Positions 1-7,380 of a DNA stretch of 24,266 bases are shown here, piece after piece. The notes beneath the pieces are model-generated. The model did no database searches. It was not told where the DNA came from and saw only the letters and a list, made by a program, of their open reading frames with translations. Position numbers and translations under genes: made by a program. This stretch comes from Atribacteria bacterium SCGC AAA255-N14 (GTDB lineage Bacteria > Atribacterota > JS1 > SB-45 > 34-128). The number at the start of each line of letters is the position of its first letter. The stretch's first letter is position 1. Location of the stretch: contig ASPC01000013.1 of the NCBI GenBank assembly GCA_000405345.1, forward strand, positions 1 through 24,266. The letters are read 5' to 3'.

Positions 1-359
1 ATGGTAGGCAAAGATACCTTCTGGCTATATTTTTGTTCTAAAAGATCTTTTATGTAACTGTAGTTGTAATACTTAATCGGTACTTCTTTTGCTTTAATTA
101 AATCTTTTTCGATCTTTAGTTCTTTTACAATATTTTTCTCGATATCTGGATCTATCTTTCGATTAATGGTTTTTCTTTCATACTGAATAGAAAAGTTATC
201 TGGGTCGTTTCGATATTTGGACAGTAATTCAAAGAACCTACTTCTCTTGATTTTAAGAATTTGCAAGATATAATTAAGTTTGATTTCTCCTTTCGAATAT
301 TTTTCAAAAAGTGATTTAACCTGATCGTCGGTAAAGTTTTTGTGTAATTGTTTAGACAT
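1..359 (-). mobile_element. Transposase, N-terminal part (runs off left edge)
   Basis: The minus strand reads open from an ATG at 359 to the window edge, giving 119 residues that begin MSKQLHKNFTDDQVKSLFEK. An AGAGGT ribosome site lies just upstream. The N-terminus looks like a helix-turn-helix (residues about 8-45), followed by a basic stretch with the signature IKYYNYSYIKDLLEQKY. This resembles the DNA-binding half of DDE transposases of the ISNCY type (IS1202/ISDol1-like) as I remember them. The catalytic domain would lie beyond the left edge and cannot be seen. Its upstream flank carries a 24-base direct repeat that fits an element end (425-483). Family assignment is from memory; that it is a transposase is likely, the exact family less so. 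Confidence 0.7.
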
Positions 360-424
360 AATTTAGAACCTCTTTTCTCTTTAGAATTTAGTTCTAGATT
401 ACATCTTTTTTACCATTCCAGGTT

Positions 425-483
425 AGTCCACTTTTAAACTTTAAATCATTAAAAAACAGTCCGGTTTTGATTTTTAAATGACA
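425..483 (-). repeat. Probable insertion-sequence end: two imperfect direct repeats
   Basis: Two 24-base units, 425-448 and 458-481, both start AGTCC and share TTTT and TTTAAAT blocks at the same positions (18 of 24 bases identical). Read on the minus strand, the outer edge would be TGTCATTTAAAAATC starting at 483. Repeated transposase-binding boxes at a terminus just upstream of the transposase start are typical of insertion sequences, so 483 is a candidate element boundary. No target duplication can be tested because the other end lies outside the window. Confidence 0.45.
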
Positions 484-498
484 AATTTAAAAAAATAT

Positions 499-527
499 TT
501 GACAAGAGTGGAATTTTAATATATTAT
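499..527 (+). promoter_or_regulatory. Sigma-70 type promoter of the arg operon
   Basis: A perfect -35 box TTGACA (499-504) is followed after 17 bases by TATTAT (522-527). Transcription would start near 534, just ahead of T-box stem I. The -35 box is only 16 bases from the presumed insertion-sequence end at 483. Confidence 0.75.
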
Positions 528-534
528 GATTTCT

Positions 535-779
535 AATATTAAAAAAGAATAATTTAACGAGGGAAGTAAGCCATTTTTTAAATTATAAAGAGAAAGATGC
601 ATTTGGTGAAAGTATCTTAAAAAAGATGACTGAAAAGAGAACCTCAATAATAATAGGTTGGTTACCTTTAAAAACTTCTAATGAGTGGGGTAAATAATTT
701 ATCCAATCCCAGGTGGTACCGCGAGATTTCATCTCGTCCTTTTATGATAATGAAGATTATCAAGGGGACGGGATTTTTT
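535..779 (+). promoter_or_regulatory. T-box riboswitch leader, complete module (likely tRNA-Arg)
   Basis: Canonical T-box parts can be read in order. Stem I base GAGG (559-562) pairs with CCTC (642-645). The loop-E-like GAAGTA (563-568) faces a specifier loop at 632-641. An upper helix (569-582 with 617-631) carries an apical AGAGA and GGTG. The T-box bulge sequence AGGTGGTACCGCGA (711-724) is followed by an intrinsic terminator. The TGGT core would pair with a tRNA ending ACCA, that is, discriminator A. In the specifier loop (GAAAAGAGAA) an AGA codon at 636-638 would read arginine, matching the argCJB genes downstream; AAG or GAG cannot be excluded by eye. Uncharged tRNA should favour antitermination and arg expression. 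Confidence 0.9.
731..779 (+). terminator. Intrinsic terminator of T-box module 1
   Basis: ATCTCGTCC (731-739) pairs with GGACGGGAT (766-774), one pair being G-U, and TGATAA/TTATCA pairs in the upper stem. A run of T follows from 774. The 5' arm overlaps the region needed for the antiterminator, as expected of a T-box switch. Confidence 0.85.
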
Positions 780-812
780 GTTTTAAGAGGGAGATTATTA
801 TTTACTTAACTT

Positions 813-896
813 GGGTGGCACCACGGGAAATTTTATTAATCTCGTCCCTTATGATAATTGACCGAAAAAATTATCATAAGGGACGAGATTTTTTTA
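813..896 (+). promoter_or_regulatory. Second T-box antiterminator/terminator module without stem I
   Basis: A second T-box sequence, GGGTGGCACCACGGGA (813-828), lies only about 35 bases after the first terminator, too close for its own stem I and specifier loop. It has its own terminator (839-896). The core here is TGGC rather than TGGT, so it would pair with a tRNA acceptor end GCCA (discriminator G). This is a partial tandem duplication of the decision module; the single upstream stem I would have to serve both, or the second copy acts on the acceptor end alone. Confidence 0.85.
839..896 (+). terminator. Intrinsic terminator of T-box module 2
   Basis: A perfect 19-bp stem is formed by 839-857 and 871-889, with a 13-base loop and a T run to 896. 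It is stronger than the first terminator because its stem is uninterrupted. It lies 29 bases before the argC start. Confidence 0.92.
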
Positions 897-924
897 TTTT
901 CTAAACAAGTGGGGTAAATAGAAT

Positions 925-1992
925 ATGAAAAAAATAAAAGTGAGTGTAATTGGAACAACCGGATATGCAGGGAAGGAGTTAGTGAAAATATTAATGAATC
1001 ATCAAGGGGTAGAATTGATTCATTTGATTTCTTCCAGTTGTGCAGGAAAAAACATAGTAGAAGTATTTCCTGAATTCCTGAATAAATTAGATAAAAAACT
1101 TATAAGTCTTAACTTGAATGTAGTATCTCAGGATTCAGATTTAGTATTTACTGCTCTTCCCCATACAGTCTCTATGAATGTAGTTCCTGAGTTGTTAAAA
1201 AAAGGGGTTAAAGTAATTGATTTAAGTGCGGATTACCGTATAAAGGATCCAGCTGTATATAAGGAATGGTATGAGAAAGAACATAATCAGATTAGTAAGG
1301 GACTGCTATCAGAAGCTGTTTACGGTCTTCCAGAGATTTATTTAAATAAAATAAAAGACGCCCGGTTAGTAGCCAATCCAGGATGTTATCCTACCAGTAT
1401 AATTTTGGGAATTGCTCCTTTGTTAAAACATCATTTTGTAGAACCGGAGGGGATTATTATTGATTCTAAATCCGGTATCAGTGGAGCGGGAAGAAAGCTG
1501 TCTTCAAGTCTTCAATTTGCAGAGTGTAATGAAAATTTTAAAGCTTATAAGGTTGTCAAACATAATCATATTCCGGAGGTCGAGCAGGAGTTATCATCTA
1601 TTTATTTTGGTGGAAATAATAATAAGCAAACACAGCAGGGGGCAGAGATAAAAGTTTGTTTTACTCCCCATCTTCTTCCTATTAATCGAGGAATTTTTTC
1701 CACCTGCTATTTGAATTTAAATTGCCCCAAAGAAGAAGAGGAAATTTTAAAGGTTTATCAGAAATTTTATCAGGAGGCGCCTTTTGTGCGAATCTTTGAA
1801 CCACCCAATCTGCCGGAGATAAAATTTGTGGCAGGGACAAATTATTGTGATATTGGATTTGCTATAGACAAAAGAGTAGGGAAGATTAAAGTAATTTCGG
1901 TGATTGATAATTTACTTAAAGGGGCAGCGGGGCAGGCGGTACAGAATATGAATATTATGTCTGGTTTTCCGGAGACCGAGGGAATTAATTAG
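925..1992 (+). CDS. argC: N-acetyl-gamma-glutamyl-phosphate reductase
   Basis: ArgC reduces N-acetylglutamyl phosphate to the semialdehyde with NADPH, the third step of arginine synthesis, in the cytoplasm. The 355-residue protein has the family length. The N-terminal Rossmann nucleotide motif IGTTGYAGKEL is at residues 9-19 and the catalytic cysteine is Cys154 in VANPGCYPTS. A later HNHIPEVEQEL motif is also typical. It is the first gene after the tandem T-box leader; a weak GGGG ribosome site sits about 10 bases before the ATG. argJ follows after 35 bases, so the genes are co-transcribed. Expression should rise when charged tRNA-Arg runs low. Identification is secure. Confidence 0.97.
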   Translation: MKKIKVSVIGTTGYAGKELVKILMNHQGVELIHLISSSCAGKNIVEVFPEFLNKLDKKLISLNLNVVSQDSDLVFTALPHTVSMNVVPELLKKGVKVIDLSADYRIKDPAVYKEWYEKEHNQISKGLLSEAVYGLPEIYLNKIKDARLVANPGCYPTSIILGIAPLLKHHFVEPEGIIIDSKSGISGAGRKLSSSLQFAECNENFKAYKVVKHNHIPEVEQELSSIYFGGNNNKQTQQGAEIKVCFTPHLLPINRGIFSTCYLNLNCPKEEEEILKVYQKFYQEAPFVRIFEPPNLPEIKFVAGTNYCDIGFAIDKRVGKIKVISVIDNLLKGAAGQAVQNMNIMSGFPETEGIN

Positions 1993-2027
1993 ACCCTACA
2001 AATTTTAAACAAAAGGAGTTGATAATA

Positions 2028-3257
2028 ATGCAGGATATTTTAGATAAAAATGATTTTCAGGTTGTTCAAGAAGGAATAACTTATCCTAAGGGGATAAAAG
2101 CAGCCGGAGTAAAATGCGGGATAAGATTCAATAAAAAAGATTTAGCCTTAATTTATTCGGAAAAATTAGCTGATGCCCGGGGGACATTTACTACCAATAA
2201 ATTTAAAGCCGCTCCCTTAGTGGTTACTGAGAAAAATTTATCTCTTTCAGGAGGGAAATTGCAGGCAGTATTGATAAACAGTGGAATAGCCAATGCCTGT
2301 ACCGGAGAGAAAGGCCTGCAAGATGCCTGGGATACAGTAAATTATATTTCGGAGGGATTAAAGATTAATCAGGAATATGTAGCGGTCACTTCTACCGGGA
2401 AAATTGGTGAATTCTTGCCCATGAAAAAAATAGGTGATGGCTTGAAAGAAGCAATTTCTAAACTGAGCGCTTCAGGAGGTACAGATGCGGCAGAAGCGAT
2501 ATTAACTACTGACAGAAAAAAGAAAGAAATCGCAGTTAATTTTAAATTAAATGGGCAAGAAGTGGGAATCGGAGGAATGGCTAAAGGCTCAGGGATGATT
2601 CATCCTAATATGGCAACCATGTTGGGATTTATTACCAGTGATATTTCCATTAAAGGAGAGTTACTCCAGGAAGCTCTTCAAGAGGTAGTAGAAAAAACCT
2701 TTAATATGATTAGTGTAGATGGTGATACAAGTACTAATGACATGGTGTTACTTATGGCCAATGGCTTAGCAGGGAATAAATTAATCGACAAAAAGGATGC
2801 TGACTATTGTAGATTTTTAAGTGCCTTACAATATGTAGCCAAATATTTAGCCAAGTGCATAGCTAAGGACGGAGAGGGAGCAACCAAGATGATTGAGGTA
2901 GAAGTTCAAAATGCAGTATCTTTCGGAGAGGCCAAAAAAGTTGCTCAAGCGGTAATTAATTCTCCCTTGGTAAAGACAGCAATTTTTGGGGAAGACCCTA
3001 ATTGGGGAAGGATTTTGGTGGCAGTGGGTTACTCCGGGGCAGAAATAGAGCCAGATAAAGTTGACCTTTATTTAAAAGAAAAGATTGTAGAGGATGGTCA
3101 GCCTTTAGAATTTTCTCGACAGGAGATACATAAATACTTAGAGTCTTCTGATGAAATCAAAATTATAATTGACCTTAAGATGGGGGAAGTAAATGCAACT
3201 GCCTGGGGATGTGACTTAACTTATGATTATGTAAAAATAAATACTAAGTACAATTAG
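2028..3257 (+). CDS. argJ: Glutamate N-acetyltransferase / amino-acid acetyltransferase
   Basis: ArgJ transfers acetyl from N-acetylornithine to glutamate, recycling the acetyl group; bifunctional forms also use acetyl-CoA. The start chosen is ATG 2028, nine bases after AAGGAG; an in-frame TTG at 2019 directly abuts the Shine-Dalgarno and is less likely. The 409-residue protein carries the autoprocessing site KGSGMIHPNMATML (residues 186-199). Cleavage before Thr197 would yield alpha and beta chains and expose the nucleophilic threonine. Presence of argJ, with no argA or argE in view, indicates the cyclic pathway. Whether it is mono- or bifunctional cannot be told from sequence alone. argB starts 14 bases downstream. 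Confidence 0.96.
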   Translation: MQDILDKNDFQVVQEGITYPKGIKAAGVKCGIRFNKKDLALIYSEKLADARGTFTTNKFKAAPLVVTEKNLSLSGGKLQAVLINSGIANACTGEKGLQDAWDTVNYISEGLKINQEYVAVTSTGKIGEFLPMKKIGDGLKEAISKLSASGGTDAAEAILTTDRKKKEIAVNFKLNGQEVGIGGMAKGSGMIHPNMATMLGFITSDISIKGELLQEALQEVVEKTFNMISVDGDTSTNDMVLLMANGLAGNKLIDKKDADYCRFLSALQYVAKYLAKCIAKDGEGATKMIEVEVQNAVSFGEAKKVAQAVINSPLVKTAIFGEDPNWGRILVAVGYSGAEIEPDKVDLYLKEKIVEDGQPLEFSRQEIHKYLESSDEIKIIIDLKMGEVNATAWGCDLTYDYVKINTKYN

Positions 3258-3271
3258 TTAGTAGGTGATAA

Positions 3272-4153
3272 ATGATGAAAAAAGAAATAGATAAACGGGG
3301 AGAAATTCTTTTAGAAGCCTTACCTTATATTAAAAAATTCTGGAATAAGATTGTAGTGATAAAATACGGCGGTAGCGCCATGAAGGATAAAGAATTAGAA
3401 AAACAGATTATGAAAGATATTATTTTATTAAAATATGTGGGAATGAAAACGGTGATTGTTCATGGCGGAGGGCCAGAGATATCTGCCGAGATGGAAAAAA
3501 GGAATAAAATTCCCCAATTTCTTAACGGATTAAGGGTAACTGATAAGGAGACGATGGAGATAACCGAAATGGTTTTAACCGGTAAGATTAATACTCGTTT
3601 GGTAGCAGAGATTAATCTCTATATTTCCGAAGGTCCGGGGAATGGAGTAAAGGGTATCGGCCTTAGCGGAGAAGACGCCCAGCTTTTAACGGTTAAGAAA
3701 CATCGAGTCCCGGAGTTAGGTTTTGTGGGAGAAGTAGAAAAAATTGATACTGAAATATTAACAATTTTACTGGAAAAAAATTATATCCCAGTGATAGCTA
3801 CAGTGGGAGTGGATAAAGAAGGGGTTAGATATAACATCAATGCTGATGTAGTAGCAGGTCAGATAGCAATTTCTTTACAAGCAGAGAAGTTGATATATTT
3901 GAGCGATGTTGATGGAATATTTAAAGATTTTAAAGACCCAACTTCCTTAATTAGCAGTTTGCCCATTAATCAAGCTAAGGAATTAGTTAAATCCGGGAAG
4001 ATTCAGAAAGGGATGATTCCCAAAGTAGATTCTGCTGTTCAAGCCTTAGAGGGTGGAGTAAATAAAGTGCATTTCTTAAATGGCAAGCATACTCACTCTG
4101 TTTTGTTAGAGTTGTTTACCGATAGTGGAATAGGAACAGAAATTATCCCTTAA
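3272..4153 (+). CDS. argB: Acetylglutamate kinase, probably arginine-sensitive
   Basis: ArgB phosphorylates N-acetylglutamate with ATP, the committed step in cyclic pathways. The 293-residue protein shows the amino-acid-kinase motifs KYGGSAMKD (31-39), VHGGGPEIS and YNINADVVAGQIA. An N-terminal helix EALPYIKKFWNKIVV precedes the first strand; this extension is characteristic of the hexameric, arginine-inhibited kinases, so feedback control on top of T-box control is inferred. The start is the first of two tandem ATGs after AGGTGAT. The 3' end (from 4088) is repeated exactly, inverted, at the right edge of the window. The reading frame is intact to its normal C-terminus TEIIP. Confidence 0.96.
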   Translation: MMKKEIDKRGEILLEALPYIKKFWNKIVVIKYGGSAMKDKELEKQIMKDIILLKYVGMKTVIVHGGGPEISAEMEKRNKIPQFLNGLRVTDKETMEITEMVLTGKINTRLVAEINLYISEGPGNGVKGIGLSGEDAQLLTVKKHRVPELGFVGEVEKIDTEILTILLEKNYIPVIATVGVDKEGVRYNINADVVAGQIAISLQAEKLIYLSDVDGIFKDFKDPTSLISSLPINQAKELVKSGKIQKGMIPKVDSAVQALEGGVNKVHFLNGKHTHSVLLELFTDSGIGTEIIP

Positions 4154-4182
4154 TTAGTGTAATCTAAATAAAATTTGTATAG
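4088..4182 (+). repeat. Inverted repeat arm A (argB 3' end plus spacer)
   Basis: These 95 bases, the last 22 argB codons (stop included) and 29 bases of spacer, are identical to the reverse complement of 24172-24266. After one mismatch (4183) a further six bases (CACCAT, 4184-4189) also match, and then the two copies diverge completely. Exact identity through non-coding bases means a very recent duplication, an invertible arrangement, or an assembly/amplification chimera. Confidence 0.97.
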
Positions 4183-4486
4183 CCACCATAAAAGTTATAT
4201 TTTCTTTTTTTATGCCTATTTGATGTAATTCATCTAATAAAGGAGGTAAAACTACTTCATAGGGCGTAGGCCTAGTGATATCGTTGACCACGATTAAAAT
4301 CTTCTGGGCTTTTTTGCGGTTCACTAAATCTTTTAAAGAAGAACTGTTTATGGGATTTTTCATAAGTTCTTTTAATTTATTTTCCGGATTTAACAGAGCT
4401 TTTTGTTTTTTTAAATTTAGTATTTTTATTATATTTTTATTTTCAATTGGTAATCGAATTTCCTCTTTACCATATTTTAATTTCAT
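4154..4486 (-). pseudogene. larA: Truncated lactate-racemase-family protein (LarA N-terminus)
   Basis: The reading frame starts at ATG 4486, seven bases after AGAGG; an upstream ATG at 4504 is less likely. It begins MKLKYGKEEIRLP and includes the substrate-binding NDITRPTP motif and VLPPLLDELHQIGI, as in the intact paralogue at 12961-14211. Homology stops at NITFMVA, just before the expected nickel-ligand histidine segment. The remaining residues IQILFRLH are read from the argB-argD spacer sequence and are not LarA. About three quarters of the protein, including all nickel-pincer contacts, is missing, so it cannot be active as assembled. It lies 54 bases after malic enzyme and would be the last gene of that operon. 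Confidence 0.9.
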
Positions 4487-4540
4487 CTTTTTGCCTCTAT
4501 TCAAATAATCACTTATTCTATATAATATTTTCTATTTATA

Positions 4541-5716
4541 TTATATTCTGGCTACCCCGCTCTCGATAGCCGCCTGGGCTACTGCTTCTGACTCCCGCTC
4601 TACCACTCGGGGATCGAAGGCATTAGCGATAACATTATCATCGCTTAATTCATCCTCTGAGATTAGGGAAGCCAGGGCATAGGCAGCTGCCAATTTCATC
4701 TCTTCGTTTATCTGGCTGGCTCTTACTTTTAGGGCTCCTTTAAAGATGGCAGGAAAACCAAGGCAATTGTTAACCTGGTTGGGAAAGTCAGATCTGCCGG
4801 TACACACAATGCGGGCTCCTGCTTTTTTAGCTACATCGGGCATAATCTCGGGAGTGGGGTTGGCCATGGCAAAGATAATGGAATCAGAAGCCATAGTCTT
4901 TACCATCTCCGGTTTTAGGGCTCCTGCTACTGATAGACCTAAGAATACATCCGCTCCTTTTATGGCATCCGCTAGAGTCCCTTTTATTTTTTCACCGTTG
5001 GTGACTTTTGACATGGCTTCTTTTACGGGATTCATATTTTCTTTTCTGCCCTCATAGATGATGCCTTTTGAATCACAAAGGATGGCATGTTTGACTCCTG
5101 CAGACATAATAAATTTTAATACTGCTATGGCTGAGGCTCCTGCTCCGTTTACTACCACCTTTATCTTATCTAAATCTTTGTTTACTACTTTTAAAGCATT
5201 AATCAGGCCGGACAATACTACAATTGCAGTGCCGTGTTGGTCATCATGAAATACCGGGATATCAAGTATCTTTTTAAGTCTTTCTTCTATTTCAAAACAA
5301 CGGGGTGCACTTATATCTTCTAAGTTGATTCCTCCAAAACTGGGAGCTATTAAAGTTACAGCTTCCACAATCTTATCCGGGTCTTTGGTAGCCAGACAGA
5401 TAGGAAAGGCATCTACACCGGCAAAGTGCTTAAAGAGGACGGCCTTACCTTCCATTACCGGGAGAGCAGCTTCCGGACCAATATCTCCCAGACCTAAAAC
5501 TGCAGTACCATCACTTACCACTGCGACCATGTTCCCTTTGTTAGTATATTTATAAACTAAAGAGGTATCCTGGTGAATCTTTCTACAGGGTTCAGCTACA
5601 CCCGGAGTATAGACTAGAGCTAAATCGTGCATATCTTTTACTTCAGTCTTACTTATTACTTCAATCTTTCCTCTGTTTTCTTCGTGCAGCTTTAAGGACT
5701 CTTCATAAATATTCAT
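4541..5716 (-). CDS. NAD(P)-dependent malic enzyme, oxaloacetate-decarboxylating type
   Basis: Malic enzyme oxidatively decarboxylates malate to pyruvate. The 391-residue protein is of the short bacterial form without a phosphotransacetylase domain. Seen in order are the tyrosine motif VYTPGVAEPC (35-44), SDGTAVLGLGDIGPEAALPVMEGKA with the catalytic lysine at about 91, the metal-site region IPVFHDDQHGTA, and the nucleotide fold VNGAGASAIAVL. AAGGAG precedes the ATG. It follows the fumarase genes by 34 bases on the same strand, so fumarate to malate to pyruvate is encoded in one operon. Cofactor preference for NAD or NADP cannot be assigned by eye. Confidence 0.95.
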   Translation of the reverse strand: MNIYEESLKLHEENRGKIEVISKTEVKDMHDLALVYTPGVAEPCRKIHQDTSLVYKYTNKGNMVAVVSDGTAVLGLGDIGPEAALPVMEGKAVLFKHFAGVDAFPICLATKDPDKIVEAVTLIAPSFGGINLEDISAPRCFEIEERLKKILDIPVFHDDQHGTAIVVLSGLINALKVVNKDLDKIKVVVNGAGASAIAVLKFIMSAGVKHAILCDSKGIIYEGRKENMNPVKEAMSKVTNGEKIKGTLADAIKGADVFLGLSVAGALKPEMVKTMASDSIIFAMANPTPEIMPDVAKKAGARIVCTGRSDFPNQVNNCLGFPAIFKGALKVRASQINEEMKLAAAYALASLISEDELSDDNVIANAFDPRVVERESEAVAQAAIESGVARI

Positions 5717-5750
5717 TTTAAAATCTCCTTTTTTAGTTAAATTTATTTAA

Positions 5751-6305
5751 TTATTTTTTATATTTTGGTGGTTCTGTTTCATATAAATTATTTCCTGCTG
5801 AATCTACCACCACTATTGCAGGAAAATCTTCTACGTAAAATCGATAAATAGCTTCTGCCCCTAAATCTTTATAGGCTATTATTTCAGACTTTTTCACACT
5901 TCGAGCAATTAAAGCTGCAGCCCCTCCTACTGCTGCAAAATATAGCGCTTTATTCTTTTTCATACTATCAATTACTTCTTTAGAGCGAAACCCTTTGCCA
6001 ATCATACCTTTAAGTCCTTTTTCTAATAAAGGGGGAGTATAGGGGTCCATTCGATAACTGGTAGTAGGACCGACAGAGCCGCAAGAATGCCCCGGTTTAG
6101 TAGGAGTTGGACCGGCATAAAAAATAATTTGTCCTTTTAGATCTATAGGAAGTCTCTTCCCTTTTTCAATTAATTCAAAAAATCTTTTATGGGCAGCATC
6201 CCTGGCAACATAAATATTTCCAGTGATACTTATAAAATCTCCAGCTTTTAGATTAATAATTTCTTTTGTATCTAAAGGTGTACTTATTTTTATAATATTT
6301 TTCAT
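5751..6305 (-). CDS. Class I fumarate hydratase, beta subunit
   Basis: This 184-residue protein is the C-terminal-domain subunit of the two-subunit, iron-sulfur fumarase that interconverts fumarate and malate. The segment GPTPTKPGHSCGSVGPTTSY (residues about 66-85) and the phrase LEKGLKGMIGKGF are hallmark sequences of the family; L-tartrate dehydratase beta is the main alternative. It starts 31 bases after the alpha subunit stop, with only a weak ribosome site, which suits translational coupling. The malic enzyme downstream supports fumarase over tartrate dehydratase. Confidence 0.92.
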   Translation of the reverse strand: MKNIIKISTPLDTKEIINLKAGDFISITGNIYVARDAAHKRFFELIEKGKRLPIDLKGQIIFYAGPTPTKPGHSCGSVGPTTSYRMDPYTPPLLEKGLKGMIGKGFRSKEVIDSMKKNKALYFAAVGGAAALIARSVKKSEIIAYKDLGAEAIYRFYVEDFPAIVVVDSAGNNLYETEPPKYKK

Positions 6306-6336
6306 AAAAAATACTTTCCATTTATTTTATTATTTT

Positions 6337-7182
6337 TTATATTATTCCTTCGGCATGCCGAGCAGCATGACAACAAACATTTACTGCTACCGGGAGTCCG
6401 GCTATATGGGTAGGCAGGTAATCTATATGCACCGCCAAACAAGTAATATTCCCTCCTAAGCCCGCCGGACCGATACCCAAATTATTTATTTTAGTTAAAA
6501 TTTCTTTTTCTAAGGCGGCATACTTTGGATTTTTATTAGGTTGATTGATTTTACGAACAATTGCTTTTTTAGCTATTACCATAGCTTTATCGATAGTACC
6601 TCCGATGCCTACCCCGATTATAGTTGGAGGACAGGGATTGGGGCCGGCTTTCTTTACCGTTTCTACCACAAAATCTACAATTCCTTTCTCTCCATCAGCT
6701 GGTTTTAACATGGCTATGGCGCTCATATTCTCACTGCCAAATCCTTTGGGCATTACCATAAATTTTATCTTATCTCCGGGGACTACATCAGTATAGATGA
6801 TTGCTGGGGTATTAGTCTTAGTATTTTTTCTTTCAAAAACCGGATCATCTACTACAGATTTTCTAAGATACCCTTCTTCATAAGCTTCTTTAACTCCTTG
6901 GTTTATTGCCTCGACAAAGTCACCATCTACTATACACACTTCTTGTCCTAACTCAATAAATAGGATAGCCAGTCCGGTATCCTGACAGATGGGCACCTCT
7001 TCTTTTGAGGCAATCTTATCATTTTCTATAATCATATTTAAAACATATTTGCCTATGGGAGAAGTCTCTTTTTTTTGGACCTGTTGAAGTAATTTTATAA
7101 GGTCTTGATTAATATGATAATTAGCTTCAAGAAACAATTCTTTTACTTTGTCTATGACTTGACTGGCTTTAATTTCACGCAT
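6337..7182 (-). CDS. Class I fumarate hydratase, alpha subunit
   Basis: The alpha subunit carries the oxygen-sensitive [4Fe-4S] cluster. From ATG 7182 the protein is 281 residues, the usual length, beginning MREIKASQVIDKV. Cysteines for the cluster are seen in VPICQDTG, AGPNPCPPT and GGNITCLAVH. The frame stays open upstream to an ATG at 7248, but those extra 22 codons are the tail of a gntR helix-turn-helix, not fumarase. Translation from 7182 can use GAAGGA nine bases upstream, a sequence that encodes Glu-Gly in the gntR relic. The gene is thus directly fused to a regulator remnant and may be expressed from what was the regulator's promoter. Confidence 0.93.
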   Translation of the reverse strand: MREIKASQVIDKVKELFLEANYHINQDLIKLLQQVQKKETSPIGKYVLNMIIENDKIASKEEVPICQDTGLAILFIELGQEVCIVDGDFVEAINQGVKEAYEEGYLRKSVVDDPVFERKNTKTNTPAIIYTDVVPGDKIKFMVMPKGFGSENMSAIAMLKPADGEKGIVDFVVETVKKAGPNPCPPTIIGVGIGGTIDKAMVIAKKAIVRKINQPNKNPKYAALEKEILTKINNLGIGPAGLGGNITCLAVHIDYLPTHIAGLPVAVNVCCHAARHAEGII

Positions 7183-7380
7183 CTTTACAAATCCTTCGGC
7201 AGCTAATTCTCTTAATGCCTCTCTTATTGGAGTTCTATTTACTCCCATCTATTCAGCAATCTTTCCTTCTAATAATTTAGTCTCTGGTTTCAATGCACCT
7301 TTAATAATTTCTGTCTTTAATACTTGATAAACCTTTTGGTTTAATAATTCATATCCTTCTATTTTTAAATTATTTTCCAT
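7183..7380 (-). pseudogene. Relic of a GntR regulator (DNA-binding domain only, with TAG stop)
   Basis: Starting MENNLKIEGYELLNQKVYQV, these 66 codons match residues 1-66 of the intact GntR protein at 19123-19815 at 51 positions. Codon 44 is TAG (7249-7251) where the intact copy has lysine. The match ends exactly at GFVK, after which the next codon is the ATG of fumarase alpha. The ligand-binding FCD domain is entirely absent. The 43 residues before the stop would not make a stable repressor. A duplicated gntR 5' segment upstream of the fumarase operon suggests both operons were once under sister regulators. Confidence 0.88.

Noticed and set aside
713..904. 63-codon plus-strand reading frame before argC
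   Set aside because: It lies wholly inside the two T-box antiterminator/terminator modules, so it is a structural RNA artefact, not a leader peptide gene.
4275..4508. Plus-strand frame opposite the truncated larA
   Set aside because: Antisense shadow of a recognised gene, rich in Phe/Leu as expected from the AT-rich complement.
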